A stretch of 64,000 nucleotides of DNA from Myxococcota bacterium (GTDB taxonomy: Bacteria > Myxococcota_A > Polyangia > Polyangiales > Houyiibacteriaceae): positions 21,372-85,371 of the forward strand of contig JANQQS010000013.1 of assembly GCA_028284955.1 (NCBI GenBank), read 5' to 3'. The translations under genes and the position numbers were made by a program. This document shows, piece by piece, positions 1 through 9,423 of the stretch; position 1 is the stretch's first letter; every line of letters starts with the position of its first letter. The notes beneath the pieces were generated by a model, which was not told the DNA's origin, did not search any database, and saw only the letters and a program-made list of their open reading frames with translations.

Positions 1-2
1 AC

Positions 3-2189
3 CCACAAACCAATCGCGTCGTGTTGTTACCTTCGAACGCGCAAAATGTGTGGGAACTTGAAGCGTTTCCGACGCTGCTGGTTTCGTTTCATGAATCGAC
101 AGCGTTCGACGTAGCGCGGCGCGTGCTTGCCGAGGCCAACGCAGAGATTCTCGCTCCGGGCGGCGTGCTTCCCGATGGCAACGTCGTGAACACCTGGTTG
201 GTGTCGATGCCTCTCGCGTCGGTCGATTTGTTGGCCGTGCGCAATTCGGTGCTGCGGATCGAGCAACCCTCGAAGACTGTTCCCCACGCCGATGGCATCG
301 GAGAGCTCTCTGGCGCATACGCCTGCCAAGCTCCCGGTAGCAACCGATGCGGCGGCACCGGTTGTACCGGCGATGGCGTCGGTGTCGCGCTCTGGGACAT
401 GGGTTGGCCGGCCAGCCACGCGGCTTTCGTAGACTCTGCGGGGTTGTCCAGTCGCGTGATGACGGGCGTCGACGTCGTCGTTCGGAACGAACGGTTCGAC
501 AACCACGCGACATTCTTGGCGGGAGTCATCGCCGGGCGAGGCGACCGTGCCCCCGCCGGAGACCTGGGACGCCACCAGGGCATGGCGCCCAACGCAACGC
601 TCTACGCCTATCAGTATCCCGACCTCGATCGAAGCGCGGCCACCGAGTTTCTCGAGGAACTACAAGATGCCGCAAGCCGCGGCGCACGCGCATTTAACGC
701 CGCGGTCGGAAAGAAAGTAGAATGCGATCAGCTCGGGCTGTACGACGGGGCCAGCGGAGAGCTCGACAAATATTTTCACCCGCCGGCCCGAACCAACCCT
801 TTGATGAGCCTCGTGGCCTCTGCAGGAAACAACCAGCGCTTCCGCATCGAGAACACCATAGGATGTGGGTTTCCGGCAATCAACGACCCTGCATCATGCC
901 CCGCCGTCGACCCGCCAATGGACAATATCCGGCGTCGCTTTTACACCGTATCTGGAGGTCACGCTCAAACCGCGAAAAACAGCTTGGTCGTAGGCTACGT
1001 GAGCTCCGGAACGCCGGGAACGCTCGCCGGAGCGCGCCGCCCTAGCACGCGCAGCGGATGGGGGCCCACCGCGGATGGACGCATCAAACCGGACCTGGTT
1101 GCGCCGGGGACAGAGATGGAGCTCCGGGACGGCGAACCTCCGTGCCCGGGGACCCGCGAATGCGACCCCGACGAGCAAATCATCTCCGCGGTATGCGACA
1201 CCGTAGAACCCGGCGGTCCAATATGCAGGAGCGAATCGAACAGCAGCTATGGCATCCTCCCTTCCTACACGCTTGACAGAACCAACGTGGTTGAATCGAG
1301 AGGCACTTCGGTGGCGTCGGCCGCAGTGACCGGCGCAATCGCGCAACTGGTGGAACACCAAGGCAGCATTGGCCTACCGCCATCTGAACAGCCGCTGGAC
1401 TCAGACTCCACCAAGGCACTACTGATCCATACCGCGCTTGACTTGCGAGTGACCGACGATTCCGGCGCGTTCATGAGCCTGGTCGATTGCGACCCGATAG
1501 GCGGAAACCAGTGGTGCTGGCCTATTCTGGACGCTGCAGGCGGCGACGGTCCAGACTACGCAACCGGCTGGGGTCTCATTCAAGTCGACGCCGCCAAAGA
1601 ACACCTAACCCGCGGCAATCCGCCCGCTCAGGTGCGGCCCTCAAGCTGCCGCGAGCCGATTCGCTACGCCAACGGGCTGCCCATCAACAGCCCCCTCCCG
1701 ATAGGCGCTTCGAGAGCCACCGCGGAAGCACTCGGACTCGAATGTAGCGGAGCGGCCATTTGGGACTGGGTTGCCTATATTGAACCGCAAGAAGGCGCTA
1801 CCCGCCTGAAAGTGACCGTTGCTTGGGATGATAAGCCCGCTGGCGGTGCTCCCGGAAGCAACGCCTCGGGTTCAGACACACTTCTCGTCAATGATCTGGA
1901 TCTCGGCGTGAGCGCGGCTCGAAGCGTGGGCTCGCGCATGGGTCCGACGCACTACTCTTGGCGACTCGACCCTTCGTGCCCTCATGCTCCCGCCGAGCGC
2001 GTGCAAGGACCGTGGAATCCGAGCCGATTTGCCGATCGCCGAAACACCGTCGAACAGGTCGTGATTGATGGCGAAGACCTGATTGACGCGCCCTATTGGC
2101 AAATCGTTGTCCACTCCTCTGGGATTGCGAATAACCGGTTTGACGCATCCAAGGAACAGGATTTCGCCATTTTGATTTCGTGGGAGTAG
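3..2189 (+). CDS. Subtilisin-like (S8) serine protease, 5' end probably outside window
   Basis: A subtilase. The triad is visible as Asp126 (ALWDMG), His162 (NHATFLAG, in place of HGTHVAG) and Ser430 (GTSVAS), counted from the GTG at 21, with the oxyanion Asn in SAGNN. A C-terminal beta-domain (about 590-722) carries VAWDDKPAG and NDLDLGV, common behind the catalytic domain of large secreted S8 proteases. The reading frame stays open to the left edge and no signal peptide follows the GTG at 21, so the true start is probably upstream and the coordinates are 5'-partial. Roughly 100 residues before the Asp look like a propeptide. Likely exported and proteolytic. It converges with the regulator gene at 2250 with a 60-nt gap; a regulatory link is not shown. 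Confidence 0.88.
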   Translation, partial: PQTNRVVLLPSNAQNVWELEAFPTLLVSFHESTAFDVARRVLAEANAEILAPGGVLPDGNVVNTWLVSMPLASVDLLAVRNSVLRIEQPSKTVPHADGIGELSGAYACQAPGSNRCGGTGCTGDGVGVALWDMGWPASHAAFVDSAGLSSRVMTGVDVVVRNERFDNHATFLAGVIAGRGDRAPAGDLGRHQGMAPNATLYAYQYPDLDRSAATEFLEELQDAASRGARAFNAAVGKKVECDQLGLYDGASGELDKYFHPPARTNPLMSLVASAGNNQRFRIENTIGCGFPAINDPASCPAVDPPMDNIRRRFYTVSGGHAQTAKNSLVVGYVSSGTPGTLAGARRPSTRSGWGPTADGRIKPDLVAPGTEMELRDGEPPCPGTRECDPDEQIISAVCDTVEPGGPICRSESNSSYGILPSYTLDRTNVVESRGTSVASAAVTGAIAQLVEHQGSIGLPPSEQPLDSDSTKALLIHTALDLRVTDDSGAFMSLVDCDPIGGNQWCWPILDAAGGDGPDYATGWGLIQVDAAKEHLTRGNPPAQVRPSSCREPIRYANGLPINSPLPIGASRATAEALGLECSGAAIWDWVAYIEPQEGATRLKVTVAWDDKPAGGAPGSNASGSDTLLVNDLDLGVSAARSVGSRMGPTHYSWRLDPSCPHAPAERVQGPWNPSRFADRRNTVEQVVIDGEDLIDAPYWQIVVHSSGIANNRFDASKEQDFAILISWE

Positions 2190-2249
2190 CCAACGTCCCG
2201 GCCGAGCGGCCTCGAACGCACTCCGCGACACGCGAGGCCGCACTGGGTT

Positions 2250-3824
2250 CTACCGACTGCAACCTTGGCGCAAATAAGTAGGGTCGCGACGCCGTTCGGC
2301 TTCAACAACTTGTTCGACAGTGCTCCGTAGGTGCGCCAAGCGATGGTGTTCGAGCTCTCGAATCAGCGCGGGGCGAAAAAATGGGTGTGCAAATTCGTAT
2401 GTGCCAGGTCCGCAGAACTTTCGTTGAACCGGGCATCGCCGAACAATGTGTCGGGCGCAGAGTTGCTCGAGCGCGCTGGCAACGTTGAGCCGGGGAAGCT
2501 TCGTCGCTCGCTGCAACAGGTGTATGTCAAACGCTGGTCCAATCACGGCCGCGGTTTCGAGCAGTGTTCGGTCATCGGCGGTGATCTTTTCGAGGCGCGA
2601 TTGTAGCCATCGCTGCGCAGCGGCCGGCACGCAGATTTTGGTCTGCGGGGGCAAGGCTTTTTTTGTGGCCGGCCCGGCGAGCATCTGCTGGATGAACAGT
2701 GGGTTTCCGCCCGTCCATGTGTGAAGGTCGGTCCATGCGTGATGGTCGGCCCACCCGTGATGGTCGATCCGCGCACCACGATCGGTCCGTGACTGCGCAG
2801 CCAGCCAAAGGCCTACTTCTCGCGCGCTCCATCCCTGAATGGGCAGGTTTTCGTAGTGGCAAACGCTCCGAAGCTTCATCAGCGCAGAGCAAAGCGGGTG
2901 GTCGGTGGTTACGTCGCTGCCTCGATACATGCCGATCAGCAATACGCGGCTGCGGCCGATCTCCGAAGCGACAAAGCTCAGCAAACGCAAGCTTGCCTCG
3001 TCTGCCGCATGCAGATCATCGATGGCCACTACGAGGAGCGCTTGCTCCGCCATCTCTCGCAAACATCGCGCAGCGTCAATATGCAACCGAAACTCTGCCT
3101 CGGAAGTTTGCGGCGGCGGCGCATGAAGCCTTCGCCGAAGCGCGCGCACCCGAGAATCTGGCGAGTCCGACGCTTCATCGCGCCTGAAACCACTCTGCCG
3201 CTGGGCCAGCGACTCGAAAATTTCGATCCATGGACCATACGAGAGCGCGTTCTGTTGCGTGCCGCAGCGAGCCTCGACCACATCCAAATCGGAGCCGGCG
3301 GCGCCTCTGAGACACGCAGCGCGCATGAACTCGCGCACGCACGATGTCTTCCCCGCGCCAAGCTCTCCTCTCAGCAAGCGCACCTGCCCGCGACCTGTTC
3401 GCGCCTGCTCCAGCGCGGCCTGTAGCCTCGCAAGCTCTGCCTCGCGTCCGATGAAGTTGGCAGGAGTTTCTAGAGAGGGTAGTTCGAGTACCGGGCCGAC
3501 AAACTGAAAGCCGCGACCGCGAACGGTGCGAATCCATCGTCGTTTCACTTGCGAATGCTGCGCTCCTGAAGAATGCCGCGCGCTCGAAGAATGCGCGAGC
3601 GCCTGGCGGGCCTCGTACACTGCTTGGCTCAGCGCCCCATCGAACACTTCGGCATTTGGCCAGAGCCGGCCGAACAACTCGTCGCGGGAGACGATTCGAT
3701 CGCGATGGGCCACCAAATAAGCGATCAGGTCGAATACCTGCGGTTTGATGGAAAGCATCCCCTGCTCGCCACGCAGCCGAAGCGAGCCGGTGTCCATTTC
3801 AAACGGCCCAAAGCGGTAGCGCAT
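2250..3824 (-). CDS. Winged-helix/AAA ATPase regulator, short paralogue lacking the TPR half
   Basis: 524 residues from the ATG at 3824, chosen because MRYRFGPFEMDTG matches the start of the upstream paralogue (MRYRFGLFELDTR) although the frame is open further. Domains: OmpR/PhoB-type winged helix (1-110, ending RGRGFQFVG), then an AAA_16-type NTPase with Walker A GELGAGKT (153-160) and Walker B VVAIDDLH. It starts 24 nt after the stop of the 1086-residue paralogue, so it is likely co-transcribed. The protein ends about where the paralogue's TPR array begins; the tail (RRDPTYLRQGCSR) no longer matches, and I saw no TPR continuation in the other minus-strand frames. An 18-bp in-frame triple repeat (2721-2774) inserts His/Trp-rich residues just before GGNPLF. 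Likely a transcription regulator whose input domain is lost. Confidence 0.82.
   Translation of the reverse strand: MRYRFGPFEMDTGSLRLRGEQGMLSIKPQVFDLIAYLVAHRDRIVSRDELFGRLWPNAEVFDGALSQAVYEARQALAHSSSARHSSGAQHSQVKRRWIRTVRGRGFQFVGPVLELPSLETPANFIGREAELARLQAALEQARTGRGQVRLLRGELGAGKTSCVREFMRAACLRGAAGSDLDVVEARCGTQQNALSYGPWIEIFESLAQRQSGFRRDEASDSPDSRVRALRRRLHAPPPQTSEAEFRLHIDAARCLREMAEQALLVVAIDDLHAADEASLRLLSFVASEIGRSRVLLIGMYRGSDVTTDHPLCSALMKLRSVCHYENLPIQGWSAREVGLWLAAQSRTDRGARIDHHGWADHHAWTDLHTWTGGNPLFIQQMLAGPATKKALPPQTKICVPAAAQRWLQSRLEKITADDRTLLETAAVIGPAFDIHLLQRATKLPRLNVASALEQLCARHIVRRCPVQRKFCGPGTYEFAHPFFRPALIRELEHHRLAHLRSTVEQVVEAERRRDPTYLRQGCSR
2721..2774. repeat. 18-bp tandem repeat, 3 copies, in frame
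   Basis: Three 18-bp units related to GTGATGGTCGGCCCACCC lie inside the short AAA regulator. They encode HHxWxD-like residues immediately before the GGNPLF motif, where the paralogue has no insert. Confidence 0.8.
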
Positions 3825-3847
3825 AGGCGCCGTGGCCCGAACCTGGG

Positions 3848-6800
3848 TCACCGCGTCACAGTCTGGCCATTGGGTTGGTCGAGTCTGCGCATGATGTGCT
3901 GAACGTCGCGCAAGGTTCCGCGAAGCTGCATTCGCTCCGCGCATGATTGGGCGCTGCGACAGAGGGAGCGCACGCGTCGAATATCGACGTGCGCACCACG
4001 GCGAACCAATAGCAACGCCAACTCGGCCTCCGCGCGCGCAACAAAATGTGGCGCGCCCACCGCGCGAGCCGACTCGACCGAACGTTCAAGAAGATCAATC
4101 GCATTATCAAGCTTTCCCTCTAGCGCGCAGAGCAATCCTATCGGGCGAGATACTGGGCCTTGATAGGCCACCGTCACCCCGGCCACTACGTGGTGGTTTT
4201 GATAGGGCGCAAGCATCTGCTGCAACGTGGAAACGTGAGCTGAATCCTCTACTGCAGACGCGAGTTCGCTGAGCAGCGCAAGCGTACACAGACTGTTGAA
4301 TGGATCCTTCGCAACAAAACCCAAACAACTCTGCATGACCTCCTGGTATCGCCGCTCGGCCGCAGCCTGGTCTCCGAAAGAGACGTCGATGAGCGCCGCG
4401 GCCACCCGCCAAAATACAACTTGGGGATATTGAACAACCAAGCGCTCAAAATCATCCCGAAGCTCATTCAAGCGCTCCTGGGCATACCGAAGCGTCCAGA
4501 GCTGCGCCCAATAGGTCACCTCCACAGTCGGTGATTGAGCGTATTCTCCTAGGTCTATGCTGTCGTAAAGCGCTTCTTCCGCGTCGACGAAGTTTCCTTG
4601 AATGCCCAGCGTTGCACAACGGCAGGTCCCGTTGAACCATTGCGAAGTTCTCGTGCGAATCTGCTGGTGGAGCGAGTCCACCGCATCTGCCGCGCGACAG
4701 GCACCAAGAGTATCGCCCGAGAGCATCCTCGGCGTCCAGCAGGCCGAGTGAGCAAGCAGCTCAAGAGTCGCGTCGCAATTCTCTCTCGCGCAGTCGACCA
4801 TCGCGCGCGCGCTCTCCTCGCAACGATCGAACGCGCCTTCCACGCGACAAGAAAAAAATCGCGCTAGCAAAGAAAAGAACACCGCTTCACCGTCGCCGGC
4901 GGTTTTCGCGACCGCTACGGCTCGTTCCGTGAGCGTTCGGCCGCGGGCTGCCCCGCCGATCAACAGCACCAGCGATAGTCGATAAAGAAGCCTCGCTCGC
5001 AGCTCGATCCGCGCGTCAGGCAAGCATTCGAGGGCTTCCTCGAGCAGCCCGATGCTTGTCTCGTCCAGCGGAACGACCCGAGTCGGCACACCAAAGGCCG
5101 ACGTGGCTCCCAGCACCGCGTTCGCAAAGAGGGCCGGTTCTTTCATTTCCCGCGCTGCCTCCGCAACGGCAAGATGAGTTGCTCGCGCCTCGGTCAAAAT
5201 TCCGGCGCAGAGCTGGGCATCGCCAAGCCGAAGACGCAGCCGAGCAAACTCTACCGGATCGAAGTCGGCAATTCGGGCAAGCTGCAGCGCTCGCTCAAGA
5301 TGTTCCACCCCTTCCGCGTACGACAGCCGCCCAATGCTTTGCTCCGCGGCGCGCAAGAGAAATCCGATCGCCTCGGTCGCGTCGCTCGCGCCCAAATACG
5401 ATGAGCGAAAAAAGTGAAACGCGACTTTGGGCAACGCGAGCGATGGGTCTCGCGAAAGCTGAGGCGTGAACGCTTCGCCCACGCGGTGGTGGAGCTCGGC
5501 TTGTCGCCGAACGGGCAGGCTCTCGTAAAGCGCTTCACGAAATAGAGGGTGTGCAAACTCGAAGGCTTCGTGGTCAGACTCCTGCGGTCGCACGATCGAG
5601 CGCTCGACAAATCGCTTCAAAACTTCAATCACGTGGAGTCGCGGCTGGCGAGCGCATCGACAAATTGTATCGACACGAAACTCCTGCCCCACCACGGAAG
5701 CAACTTCCAGCAGGCGGCGGCCCTCCTCAGAAGCCCGGCCCACTTGGCTGAGCACAGTCTGCCGAATCGCCGACGGCACCTCCCTCCTTCTGAGACTCCA
5801 GCTAGGGTCCGCCTCAAGACCAGCGCGTCCCGGGTGCATCGTCGCAAGCGGCAACACCTCGGAGCCTAGTCGCGCGCGAGATTCGGCCCGCCAGGAATCG
5901 ATGAGGGATTGAACGAAAAGCGCGTTGCCTCCCGTCCGCGCGCGCAGCGCACGTGCGAGCTCGCGACGATGCCCCGGGATTTCGGCTCGAGCCAGCCAGC
6001 GCAAGACATCATCTTCGCTTAGTTCGCTGAGTGCCGTGCGCGAAAGATGCCCTCCGTCCGCTCCGTGACAAAGTTGGTTCAGCAGGTGGTCTCGAGCTAA
6101 TTCTTCGGCTCGAAACGTCGCCACCAAAAGAACACGCGACGACGTCAGTTCACGCACAAGAAACGAAAGAAGTCGCGCGCTCGACGGGTCGATCGCGTGG
6201 GCATCGTCGATAAACAGCACCACTGGCCGGCGGCGCGATGAGGCCTTGAAAAAGCGCACGATACTCGCGTGAAGACGAAACTCTGCCTCGGAAGGCTCCA
6301 TCGCCGGCATCGTGCCTGCTTCCGGAACCAGCTCTCGGATTTCCGGCACGATGGATGCGACATCGACCGCGCCCACGCTCAAGTCGTCGGCAAACTCCGC
6401 GGGGGCATTCCAACCAGCCGCCTCTCGAAAAATTTCGATCCACGGGAAGTAGGCAGGAACACCGGCCAAATCGTAACATCTCGCTTGCGCGACCTGGTTT
6501 TCGTCGGCAATCGAGCGAAGAAACTCCTCAACCAGTCGCGTCTTGCCGACTCCCGCGGGCCCAGAGAGAAAAAGCGCGCGACCCTGTCGCTGCTTCGCGG
6601 CCGCGAGCATCGCATGCAGTTCGCGAAGCTCTGAGGTTCGCCCCACGAAAATCGACCCCGGGCCTCCAACCTCGACCTCTGTATCGGAGACCTCTGTATC
6701 GGAGACCCCTGTACCGGCGCCCCCTGTACCGGCGCCCCCTGCATCGGAGACTCCCGCGCGCTGTTCGCGACCCATTCGAGAGGCCGACTGGTCCGTCACT

Positions 6801-7108
6801 TCGCCCACAAACTGAAACCCGCGGCCGCGTACCGTCCTTATCCATTGCGTGCTCGACGCATGGCTCGATGCGCTGCTGCCCAGCACCTTTCGCGCCTCGT
6901 ACACTTCCTGGTTGAGGACGCGGTCTTGCACTGCGACGTTGGGCCACAGCGCCTCCACCAGTTCGCCTCGCAACACGACCCGATCTCGATGGTGAATCAG
7001 GTAGACAATGAGGCGCGTGGTACGGGGTCGCAGCCGCTGAAGCCGTCCTTCTTTTCGCAGTTGCTCTGTTCGAGTATCAAGCTCGAACAAACCAAATCGA
7101 TAGCGCAT
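3848..7108 (-). CDS. Winged-helix/AAA ATPase/TPR transcriptional regulator
   Basis: 1086 residues. An N-terminal OmpR-type winged helix (1-102, RTVRGRGFQFVG) is followed by a repeat-containing linker (about 105-150), an AAA_16-type NTPase with Walker A GPAGVGKT (183-190), Walker B VVLFIDDAHA (297-305) and GGNALF near 394, and then a long helical TPR-like region to the C-terminus (about 560-1086). This is the architecture of SARP/LuxR-LAL-like signal-integrating ATPase regulators: ATP-dependent control of DNA binding by a ligand or partner protein. The start is an ATG. It is the first gene of a likely two-gene unit with the truncated paralogue and is divergent from the lipoprotein at 7513, with a 404-nt shared upstream region. 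The ligand and targets cannot be read from sequence. Confidence 0.85.
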   Translation of the reverse strand: MRYRFGLFELDTRTEQLRKEGRLQRLRPRTTRLIVYLIHHRDRVVLRGELVEALWPNVAVQDRVLNQEVYEARKVLGSSASSHASSTQWIRTVRGRGFQFVGEVTDQSASRMGREQRAGVSDAGGAGTGGAGTGVSDTEVSDTEVEVGGPGSIFVGRTSELRELHAMLAAAKQRQGRALFLSGPAGVGKTRLVEEFLRSIADENQVAQARCYDLAGVPAYFPWIEIFREAAGWNAPAEFADDLSVGAVDVASIVPEIRELVPEAGTMPAMEPSEAEFRLHASIVRFFKASSRRRPVVLFIDDAHAIDPSSARLLSFLVRELTSSRVLLVATFRAEELARDHLLNQLCHGADGGHLSRTALSELSEDDVLRWLARAEIPGHRRELARALRARTGGNALFVQSLIDSWRAESRARLGSEVLPLATMHPGRAGLEADPSWSLRRREVPSAIRQTVLSQVGRASEEGRRLLEVASVVGQEFRVDTICRCARQPRLHVIEVLKRFVERSIVRPQESDHEAFEFAHPLFREALYESLPVRRQAELHHRVGEAFTPQLSRDPSLALPKVAFHFFRSSYLGASDATEAIGFLLRAAEQSIGRLSYAEGVEHLERALQLARIADFDPVEFARLRLRLGDAQLCAGILTEARATHLAVAEAAREMKEPALFANAVLGATSAFGVPTRVVPLDETSIGLLEEALECLPDARIELRARLLYRLSLVLLIGGAARGRTLTERAVAVAKTAGDGEAVFFSLLARFFSCRVEGAFDRCEESARAMVDCARENCDATLELLAHSACWTPRMLSGDTLGACRAADAVDSLHQQIRTRTSQWFNGTCRCATLGIQGNFVDAEEALYDSIDLGEYAQSPTVEVTYWAQLWTLRYAQERLNELRDDFERLVVQYPQVVFWRVAAALIDVSFGDQAAAERRYQEVMQSCLGFVAKDPFNSLCTLALLSELASAVEDSAHVSTLQQMLAPYQNHHVVAGVTVAYQGPVSRPIGLLCALEGKLDNAIDLLERSVESARAVGAPHFVARAEAELALLLVRRGAHVDIRRVRSLCRSAQSCAERMQLRGTLRDVQHIMRRLDQPNGQTVTR
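6676..6750. repeat. 15-bp tandem repeat, 5 copies, in frame
   Basis: Five contiguous 15-bp units (two CCTCTGTATCGGAGA, two CCCCTGTACCGGCGC, one CCCCTGCATCGGAGA) encode the GVSDA/GGAGT/GVSDTEVSDTEV linker between the winged helix and the ATPase of the large regulator. The unit keeps frame. Confidence 0.9.
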
Positions 7109-7512
7109 GCGCTCCCCGCCCCCTCACGCAATGCCGAATCTCGCGGCAACAGCACCTTGAGGGGTGATCTTGATCAGGAACGCGTCGCTTGCAAGCGAAT
7201 AGTCTTTGACAGCGTCGACCTTCTCAGGTCCTTCTCAGCCCTGGTCGAGAGTCTCCATCACGCATTCGTTCCAGGTTCATCACCGCACGCAAAGCACTGA
7301 TTACGAATCTGCTAAGCCCTTGAATCGGCTGCAGGTTTCGCTGAATGTATCGTCCGCGAACACTTTCGAAATCGCTCCCCACGGGTGTGGATCGCAAATT
7401 GCTTGTGGTGACCGGTTGGAATCAGCCTTGGCCGATCCGATGCGGCGGCAGGCCCAGCAGTCAAAGCAAACGTCTCGGTGCTAGGTCACCAGACCGGAAT
7501 GGAGCGGTTCAC
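7109..7512. promoter_or_regulatory. Divergent intergenic region with a 14-bp perfect palindrome
   Basis: 404 nt between the divergent regulator and lipoprotein genes, with no credible gene. It must hold both promoters, but I could not find a convincing -35/-10 pair. A perfect 14-bp palindrome, TCGCTTGCAAGCGA, lies at 7185-7198, about 77 nt upstream of the regulator's start codon. A dyad in this position is a reasonable operator candidate, possibly autoregulatory; this is inference. Confidence 0.35.
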
Positions 7513-8373
7513 ATGAAGAAACATACTCATTACAGTCACCCGAACCTCATCGGGTTTTTGAGTGTCGCGATGACGCTTTTCGTGTTCGGCGGATGCACGG
7601 CCCAAAGCACGGGCGCAGAGCTCGCGGAGCAAGAGAAAGCGGTTGAAGGGACGAGTCCACCCTCAATCATTTGGTGCACGTCCGATAGCTACATTGGGCA
7701 GAGGACCTATCGTACGAAATGGCTCATCAACACCACAACGAACGAACTTGCGGTCGTCCAGTATGCCGGCACGAACGAACTTGTTCTCGTTGGCAACAAG
7801 CTCATGCACAGAGAGGACGGCCCAACGTGGGACGACCTTGGCGCCGCCCAGAAGAAACCGATGACGCTCAGCCCGTCGCAGAACTCGGAGACGCTTGGGT
7901 ACACCGTCCAAGCCGTCATCTCAGAAGAAACCGTCGCCGATTCCATCACGATCGACATCAAGCGAGAGCGCATTTACGCGTCGCTGGCGAATGTCCCAAC
8001 AGGTTTTCTCCACAGCGACACCGAACAATACGAAGCCGATTGCAACTTTGAGCAGTTTGTATCTCCGAATGGAGAAACGTATGCGCAGCGTACCGCACAG
8101 GTCTGCCGAAGCGCGGACGCTGAGCAATGCAGGAGCTTGAGCCTGCGGGGGTGTATCCTAAGCGGACAAAATCGGTGCGTGGCCGCCGCACCACCGGCGC
8201 CAAAAACGCTGGGAGCGCTCTGCCAAAGCGCAAACAATTTGGGAGACAGCGCATTCAGCCGCTGCTTCAATCTCTACGAAGAAGGCTGCCAGTTCGTTCA
8301 AAGCACGAAGACATGCCAGGTCCGGTCCGGGTTCACTCCGGAGCAAGAGGTCAAACAGGCTTCCGCCGAGTAA
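7513..8373 (+). CDS. Putative lipoprotein/exported protein with C-terminal Cys pairs
   Basis: 286 residues from the ATG at 7513, chosen because it begins MKKHTHYS followed by a hydrophobic stretch and FGGC, and because GGAG lies about 9 nt upstream; the frame is open further upstream but encodes non-signal-like sequence. Features are a signal segment (about 12-30), a weak lipobox (VFGGC), a charged N-terminal part, a beta-rich middle containing several TYT/IDIK-like strands, and a C-terminal region with about nine Cys residues (CRSADAEQC, GCILSGQNRC, CFNLYEEGC, CQV) suggesting disulfides. No family recognised. It converges with the SPOR gene downstream (48-nt gap). Probably envelope-located; function unknown. 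Confidence 0.75.
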   Translation: MKKHTHYSHPNLIGFLSVAMTLFVFGGCTAQSTGAELAEQEKAVEGTSPPSIIWCTSDSYIGQRTYRTKWLINTTTNELAVVQYAGTNELVLVGNKLMHREDGPTWDDLGAAQKKPMTLSPSQNSETLGYTVQAVISEETVADSITIDIKRERIYASLANVPTGFLHSDTEQYEADCNFEQFVSPNGETYAQRTAQVCRSADAEQCRSLSLRGCILSGQNRCVAAAPPAPKTLGALCQSANNLGDSAFSRCFNLYEEGCQFVQSTKTCQVRSGFTPEQEVKQASAE

Positions 8374-8421
8374 CGTTCACCGAGTAGCGTCGCGCGCTGG
8401 TCGCGTGCGCCCGCAGAGAAC

Positions 8422-9336
8422 CTACTCGTCGCGCCGCTGCACCACGAACGTGTTCATGCGCTCTTCGGTTTCGAACGTTCGGCGGTAGCGCTCGGCTTCG
8501 CGTTGGGTCTCGAACGGCCCGACGCGTACTCGGTAGTAGCGCCCTCGGTCGGGCACGTCGGCGGCGACGACGAACGAGCTATGGCCGCGTTTGCGGAGCG
8601 CGGCGGCGTAGGTTTCTGCTTCGGATGATGAACGATAGCTGATGACCTGTAGGGTGAACTTGCCTTCGCTACCTCGCGACGCCTGTTCGGCGGCAGCAGG
8701 TTCTGCTCGCTCCATGGCTTTGGCGAGCATCGGGTCGCCCGACGAATCGTGGTTTCGATATTCGCCAGGGTTGTAGCCATCAGCTCGGCTATCGCCGGCT
8801 CCATAGTCGTCTTGAGGGTAGTCGTCTTGAGTCTGCGCGGCCGGGGCGTCGCCTGGTGGAGCATACGCGGCCACAAACTCTTCCGTATTTCCGGATGCGA
8901 CTTCCGCTTCCAATGCCGGATGCGCGGTGGCGACGTCGACGCTCTGCCATCCCGCTGAATCGTTCGACGAACCGATGGGGTCGAGATGATCGTGTTCGGC
9001 GGACGCAGCAGCCACCGCCACGGCCATGTCGGATCGCGTATCGCCAATCAGCTTGCCGGGAAAGCTCAGCGCCTCCCGGTCGACCTCGGTTTCGTCTTCC
9101 TCGCTGTCGGCGCGTGGTGCGGCTGCTGCACGCGCAAGATCGGCTTTGTCGGATAGCGCAGCGAGCGGGTCGTCCACCTGCGCTTCGGTGTCTTGCGAGC
9201 CCCCGAAGAGCCACACCACTCCGCCAATGGCGGCAAGCCCGAGCATCGCCATCGCCACCGCAGTCATGCGCGGCGCCATCGATTCTCCCGGGTGAACTTC
9301 CTGAATGCGTTCAAGATCGCGCATCGCGGTGTCCAT
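8422..9336 (-). CDS. Membrane-anchored SPOR-domain protein
   Basis: 304 residues from the ATG at 9336, which has GGGAGG about 7 nt upstream; a longer frame to 9420 has no such site. The N-terminus is cytoplasmic (about 25 residues), then one transmembrane helix (about MTAVAMAMLGLAAIGGVVWL), then an acidic, low-complexity periplasmic stalk, and a C-terminal SPOR domain (about 225-304) with TLQVISYRS, YYRVRVGPF and a final VVQRRDE. SPOR domains bind denuded glycan strands of septal peptidoglycan, so a cell-division or envelope role at the septum is likely. The stalk has a 15-bp duplication giving QDDYPQDDYG. The gene lies 87 nt downstream of the small lipoprotein at 9424 on the same strand. Confidence 0.88.
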   Translation of the reverse strand: MDTAMRDLERIQEVHPGESMAPRMTAVAMAMLGLAAIGGVVWLFGGSQDTEAQVDDPLAALSDKADLARAAAAPRADSEEDETEVDREALSFPGKLIGDTRSDMAVAVAAASAEHDHLDPIGSSNDSAGWQSVDVATAHPALEAEVASGNTEEFVAAYAPPGDAPAAQTQDDYPQDDYGAGDSRADGYNPGEYRNHDSSGDPMLAKAMERAEPAAAEQASRGSEGKFTLQVISYRSSSEAETYAAALRKRGHSSFVVAADVPDRGRYYRVRVGPFETQREAERYRRTFETEERMNTFVVQRRDE

Positions 9337-9423
9337 ATCGCACCTCCCAGGTCCGATGTACGCATCACACCTACATGTAGTCAAATTACCTTCAGAGCCA
9401 CACAGGAACCCACCAGGCACGGG

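Noticed and set aside
2189..2249. Lost TPR half of the short regulator in another frame
   Set aside because: The 60-nt gap and the antisense frames beyond it show no TPR-like sequence, so a simple frameshift cannot restore it.
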